A DNA stretch of 46,774 bases from Prevotella sp. UBA6447 (GTDB lineage Bacteria; Bacteroidota; Bacteroidia; Bacteroidales; Bacteroidaceae). Position numbers and translations under genes: made by a program. Each line of letters begins with the position of its first letter. Position 1 is the stretch's first letter. Positions 43,851-46,774 of the stretch are shown in pieces. The notes under the pieces are model-generated. The model had not been told where the DNA came from. It saw only the letters and a program-made list of their open reading frames with translations, and did no database searches. The stretch is taken from the NCBI GenBank assembly GCA_002437115.1, contig DJOD01000062.1:53485-100258 (forward strand), in the 5' to 3' direction.

Positions 43851-44804
43851 TCAGATGATGTATTTGTCGGTGGTGTGCTCCAGGGCTATGTGCTGGTGGG
43901 GCTTGCCAGCCACGATGTCGTAAATCTTGCTGCAGATGTAGGCATCGTGCAGCCCCAGCCCTACGTTGTAGTCGATGATGCGCTCCTGGTCGGTCAGTCG
44001 CCCGAGTTTCTCGCCCCGCAACACGTCGCCCAGCTCAGTGAGGTTGGGAAACTGGTTGAAGTAGCGGAAGCCGCTGACGTGCCCCACGTCGTCGCAGAAC
44101 ACCCGGTCGAACGTGGTGTCGCAGTTTTGGAAGCCACGCGTGTGAACGGGCACCACAAGCACGCCTGGCTTGAACACTGTCGTGTCGTCAATGATGAGGT
44201 TGTCGGCCTGGGTGATGCACGAGATGATGATGTCGGCGTTGTCGAACAAGTCGCGCACGCTGTCGACGATGGTAAACGTGACGTCCTCGACATCGCTGAA
44301 CCGCTCACAGAACCGCTCGGCTTGGTCCTTGTGCCTCAGCAGTCGCACTTCGAAGGGGCCTTGTCCCTTGAGCGTGGTGGCCAGGCAGGCCATGGTGGCA
44401 CGCCCGGTGTTGCCCAGTCCCATGAGTGCGATGGTCTTGGCATCCTTTCTTTTCAGGGTGCTGACGGCCAAGGCCGCCACGGCTCCCGTGCGCATGGTGG
44501 TGATGTAGTCGCAGTCGATGACAGCCAGCAGCTCGCCCGTCGTCACGTCATAGAGCATGGAATCGCTGCGCAGGGCCGGATGACGTCCCTGCACGCGCGA
44601 CACCACCTTGACGTTGAAACGCTGGGTGCCAGCGGGCAGCAGGCAGGGCATGGATGTGGTGAAGTCGATGCCGTTGGGGTGTACGCTGACCTTGGGCGGC
44701 ACTTGGCACAAGGGCTTCTCGACGAAGCACTGCCTCACGCAGTCGATGAAGTCGCCGGGTCGCAGCCCGAGGCTTCTGATTTCATCGTTCTGGATGACTA
44801 TCAT
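43851..44804 (-). CDS. Ornithine cyclodeaminase/mu-crystallin-family dehydrogenase
   Basis: A 317-residue NAD(P)-binding protein. The block PPKVSVHPNGIDFTTSMPCLLP, Lys66 (NVKVVSR) and Arg105 (TTMRTGA) match the catalytic Lys and Arg of the family, and GLGNTG at 129-134 is the dinucleotide-binding loop. Members deaminate ornithine, reduce imines, or act as alanine dehydrogenases. Located 21 bp after the PEP mutase fusion, it could reductively aminate phosphonopyruvate to phosphonoalanine, pulling the unfavourable mutase reaction forward; this is inference, with archaeal alanine dehydrogenase as precedent for the chemistry. Simple ornithine-to-proline conversion is the alternative. Confidence 0.85.
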   Translation of the reverse strand: MIVIQNDEIRSLGLRPGDFIDCVRQCFVEKPLCQVPPKVSVHPNGIDFTTSMPCLLPAGTQRFNVKVVSRVQGRHPALRSDSMLYDVTTGELLAVIDCDYITTMRTGAVAALAVSTLKRKDAKTIALMGLGNTGRATMACLATTLKGQGPFEVRLLRHKDQAERFCERFSDVEDVTFTIVDSVRDLFDNADIIISCITQADNLIIDDTTVFKPGVLVVPVHTRGFQNCDTTFDRVFCDDVGHVSGFRYFNQFPNLTELGDVLRGEKLGRLTDQERIIDYNVGLGLHDAYICSKIYDIVAGKPHQHIALEHTTDKYII

Positions 44805-44825
44805 GGTAGGTATGTGTTGGATGGG

Positions 44826-46130
44826 TTATTTGGTTCCTGGAATGAGTTCCAGTATCTGCTTGATGGGCATGCAGAGCGGGTCGGCCTCGAACGAGCGCTC
44901 GTTCTCGAGGATGGTCTCGGCGCACTTGTGCATGGCGGGGTAGGCGGCGCGCAGCATATGGTTGGCGTAGATCACCACGTTGACACCCCAATCGTGCAGC
45001 TCGCCTTCCTTGATGTGGTTGTACGACGTGGGCACCACGACGATGGGGATGAAGGGGTGCTTCTCGCGAAACCGCGTGCAGAACTCCTTGATGTCCTCGC
45101 CGCTCTTCTCGCGGCTGTGGATCATGATGCCGTCGGCCCCGGCATCCACATAGGCGAAGCAACGCTCCAGGGCGTCGCTCATGGGCCTGCCTGCGATGAG
45201 GCTCTCGCAGCGCGCGATGATCATGAAGTCCTTGGTCACCTGCGCGGCCTTTCCCATGCGTATCTTGTGGCAGAAGTTCTCGATGGAGTCTTGCGTCTGC
45301 TTCACCTCCGTTCCGAAGAGCGAGTTCTTCTTCAGCCCTGTCTTGTCCTCGATGATCACGGCCGACACGCCGTTGCGCTCCAGCGTGCGCACGGTGAACT
45401 GGAAGTGTTCGGGCAGTCCGCCCGTGTCGCCGTCGTAGATGATGGGCTTGGTGGTACACTCCAGGATGTTGGTCAGGTCTTGCATGCGCGTGGTGAGGTC
45501 CACGGCCTCGATGTCGGGCTTGCCCTTCGAGGTGGAGTCGGTGAGCGACGACGACCACATGCCGTCGAAGGCTCTGACCTGCTCGCCCTTCTTCACCTCC
45601 AGGTGCTCGATGATGAGTGCCGAGAGGCCGTCGTGGGCCTCGAGAATGCGCACGATGGGCTTGGCGGCAATGAGCCGGCGCAGCGATTTGAGGCGTATGT
45701 CGGGCGTGGTGCCGATGGCCTTCACCTCATCGAAGAGCGACGACGAGTTGATGCCCTTCGTGTAGGGCACCTCCACCACCTCGCCGCTCAGGTCGGCCAT
45801 GACCTTGAGACACTCCTGCCGCAGCTCCGAGTCGCGCCCTTCCTTCCAGTTGTCGCCGTGGAGGAGAATGTCGGGCTTGTATCGCAGCAGGTTGGGGATG
45901 TAGCTGTATTCGTCTTGCGGCACGATGCGTGCCACGCCGCGTATGCTGCTGATCACTTGCTTGCGCTGCTCGTAGGTCATGTAGGGCAGGCGTGATCGGT
46001 AGGTGGCTATGGCCTTGTCGGTGTAGAGGCCGATGGTGAGCTCGCCCAGTTTGGCTCCCTCGCTGATGATATTGATGAGGCCGGGGTGAAGGATGTCACC
46101 GACCATGCCGAGATAAACGGTTTTGCTCAT
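44826..46130 (-). CDS. aepX: Nucleotidyltransferase-PEP mutase fusion
   Basis: A 434-residue fusion. Residues 1-140 resemble a cytidylyltransferase (VYLGMVGDILHPGLINIISE, ILLHGDNWKEG near 89-98, PYTKGINSSSLF). Residues from about 160 form a PEP mutase of the isocitrate lyase fold, with YDGDTGG (233-238) and the diagnostic EDKTGLKKNS (261-270). PEP mutase makes phosphonopyruvate, the entry to nearly all natural phosphonates. In the first domain the HxGH motif reads HPGL, so the second His is missing and the activation step may be impaired or changed. It heads the leftward glycan operon, 26 nt after its -7 box. No phosphonopyruvate decarboxylase or aminotransferase gene is in the window. Confidence 0.9.
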   Translation of the reverse strand: MSKTVYLGMVGDILHPGLINIISEGAKLGELTIGLYTDKAIATYRSRLPYMTYEQRKQVISSIRGVARIVPQDEYSYIPNLLRYKPDILLHGDNWKEGRDSELRQECLKVMADLSGEVVEVPYTKGINSSSLFDEVKAIGTTPDIRLKSLRRLIAAKPIVRILEAHDGLSALIIEHLEVKKGEQVRAFDGMWSSSLTDSTSKGKPDIEAVDLTTRMQDLTNILECTTKPIIYDGDTGGLPEHFQFTVRTLERNGVSAVIIEDKTGLKKNSLFGTEVKQTQDSIENFCHKIRMGKAAQVTKDFMIIARCESLIAGRPMSDALERCFAYVDAGADGIMIHSREKSGEDIKEFCTRFREKHPFIPIVVVPTSYNHIKEGELHDWGVNVVIYANHMLRAAYPAMHKCAETILENERSFEADPLCMPIKQILELIPGTK

Positions 46131-46155
46131 GTTTTGTTTTTTGTGATGTTTTCTG

Positions 46156-46163
46156 CAAAGATA
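46156..46163 (-). promoter_or_regulatory. -7 box of the phosphonate-glycan operon
   Basis: The minus strand reads TATCTTTG, a TAnnTTTG match, with ATTG about 21 nt further upstream as a poor -33 candidate. The leader before aepX is about 20 nt. It supports the aepX start at 46130 and shows the six-gene leftward operon begins here. Confidence 0.55.
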
Positions 46164-46458
46164 ACAAAAAAAATACGGACGAGGCAATTTCGTGCCACCT
46201 TTTATGTTCGATCCAACTGTAATTTGGAGTGACGAGCCCCTTTCGCCGGGGGGTTGAGTGTAAACCGATATAAACTCCAGGGTGGGTGGGAAGAAAGCGG
46301 ACAATGTATATAAAAAACAGGCGTTATTTTCAAATTCAAAATATTTTGGCCGAAATACGCGATTTTTTCGTCACTTTTTGTAAACAGTTGATAATTAGAC
46401 GTTTATAAATTTTCGGGTTTTATTAGGCTTAAAAAGTAAACACTTTTCATCAAAGAAT

Positions 46459-46568
46459 ACCCTTTATCGTGTTGCGATATACCCTTTATCATGACGCGAT
46501 TAATGCTTAATCGCATCGCGATATACCCTTTATCGCAACATATAACACCCTTTATCGCAAAATTACCC
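46459..46568. repeat. Five-unit 22-bp tandem repeat array
   Basis: Units start at 46459, 46481, 46503, 46525 and 46547, exactly 22 bp apart. Four begin with ACCCTTTATC; the third has ATGCTTAATC at the same phase. The second half of units 1-3 ends GCGATAT or GCGATTA. Inverted pairs such as GCGATTAA/TTAATCGC (46496-46514) lie within it. No spacers are present, and the period excludes a coding repeat. The function is unknown; it lies about 300 bp upstream of the aepX promoter. Confidence 0.85.
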
Positions 46569-46774
46569 CACTCAAATCTCGGAAAAATCGGACAAAACCC
46601 CATTTTTCTTGTTCTATTTCAACTACATTCCGCGATAAAGTTTTTTGCTATAAATATTTACAAACCGGTCTTTCTGTGACAGGAGTCAGTTCTGCCACAC
46701 AATTCATGATCAGTACACAACAATAGAGGTTTTTCTCGATTTTGACAGTGATGGTAACTATTCAGCGGTAGTAA

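Larger units (their letters stand above)
46131..46774. other. Upstream region of phosphonate operon, no gene seen
   Basis: This 644-bp stretch holds the aepX promoter at its left end and the 22-bp repeat array (46459-46568). The rest is AT-rich, with a short GC patch at about 46231-46260 that could form a weak stem (CCCC/GGGG). The small open frames here cross the repeats with a non-multiple-of-three period and are not credible genes. Confidence 0.5.

Noticed and set aside
43788..45995. A 735-codon open frame on the plus strand, opposite the PEP mutase and dehydrogenase genes
   Set aside because: It mirrors two well-recognised genes, has no family resemblance, and such long antisense frames are common in GC-rich DNA. 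The composition of its translation (rich in Val, His, Ala, Leu) fits an antisense shadow.
46459..46568. CRISPR array
   Set aside because: The units are contiguous with no unique spacers, only 22 bp long, degenerate, and no cas gene is nearby.
46459..46568. Plasmid-type iteron origin
   Set aside because: The 22-bp same-phase layout fits iterons, but there is no replication initiator gene or nearby DnaA box, and the surrounding genes are chromosomal.
46403..46603. Small minus-strand open frame with repeated DKGY-like segments
   Set aside because: The repetition comes from the 22-bp DNA array read through; the period is not a multiple of three and no start signal is convincing.

Overview
The window looks like chromosomal DNA of a fairly GC-rich member of the Bacteroidales, most likely Prevotellaceae. 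The evidence is the gene families (DUF4290, the TGS-uridine kinase fusion, an RluA enzyme with a long N-terminal arm, an AspT/YidE-type transporter, exported GH51/GH43/GH2/GH88/GH105 enzymes) and repeated Bacteroidota-type promoter boxes (TAnnTTTG at -7, sometimes TTTG about 19-20 nt upstream). No rRNA, tRNA, transposase, integrase or CRISPR array was seen.

Left part (1-16.4 kb). A GH51 arabinofuranosidase is followed by greA and a HIT-family gene; greA has a terminator-like hairpin inside its leader. Two divergent housekeeping units start near 10.17 kb. Leftward runs tsaB, DUF4290, murA, rimM, dxr, rseP and, appended at the end, an exported GH43 enzyme. Rightward runs yicC, gmk and nadD, followed by an exported heparinase II/III-type lyase and a GH88 unsaturated glucuronyl hydrolase. 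The lyase and hydrolase form a natural pair: the lyase leaves unsaturated uronic ends that the hydrolase removes.

Middle part (16.4-31.8 kb). RluA and nucleoside kinase genes (leftward), a Na/Pi cotransporter, a leftward pyridoxal kinase/AspT-type transporter pair, manC (GDP-mannose supply), then a leftward GH105-GH2 degradation pair. A lone AT-rich GT32 glycosyltransferase gene sits next to an almost 0.8 kb stretch without a convincing gene.

Right part (31.8-46.8 kb) is devoted to cell-surface glycans, as two converging units. Rightward: an EptA-like phosphoethanolamine transferase and two membrane O-acyltransferases, then a UbiA-type phosphoribosyl-lipid synthase, a HAD-IB phosphatase and a GtrA-DUF6080 fusion. 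The last three look like a compact pathway that makes, flips and uses a polyprenyl-phosphate-linked pentofuranose, without the DprE1/DprE2 epimerase pair. Leftward: a nucleotidyltransferase-PEP mutase fusion, an ornithine cyclodeaminase-family dehydrogenase, LicD, a Wzx-type flippase and two glycosyltransferases. This reads as a pathway that makes a phosphonate and attaches it to a glycan, without the usual phosphonopyruvate decarboxylase and aminotransferase. Upstream of it lies a five-unit, strictly 22-bp-period repeat array of unknown role.

The best candidates for something undescribed are the phosphonate operon, the UbiA/HAD/GtrA-DUF6080 pathway and the 22-bp array. All functions are read from sequence motifs alone; no search or alignment was run.
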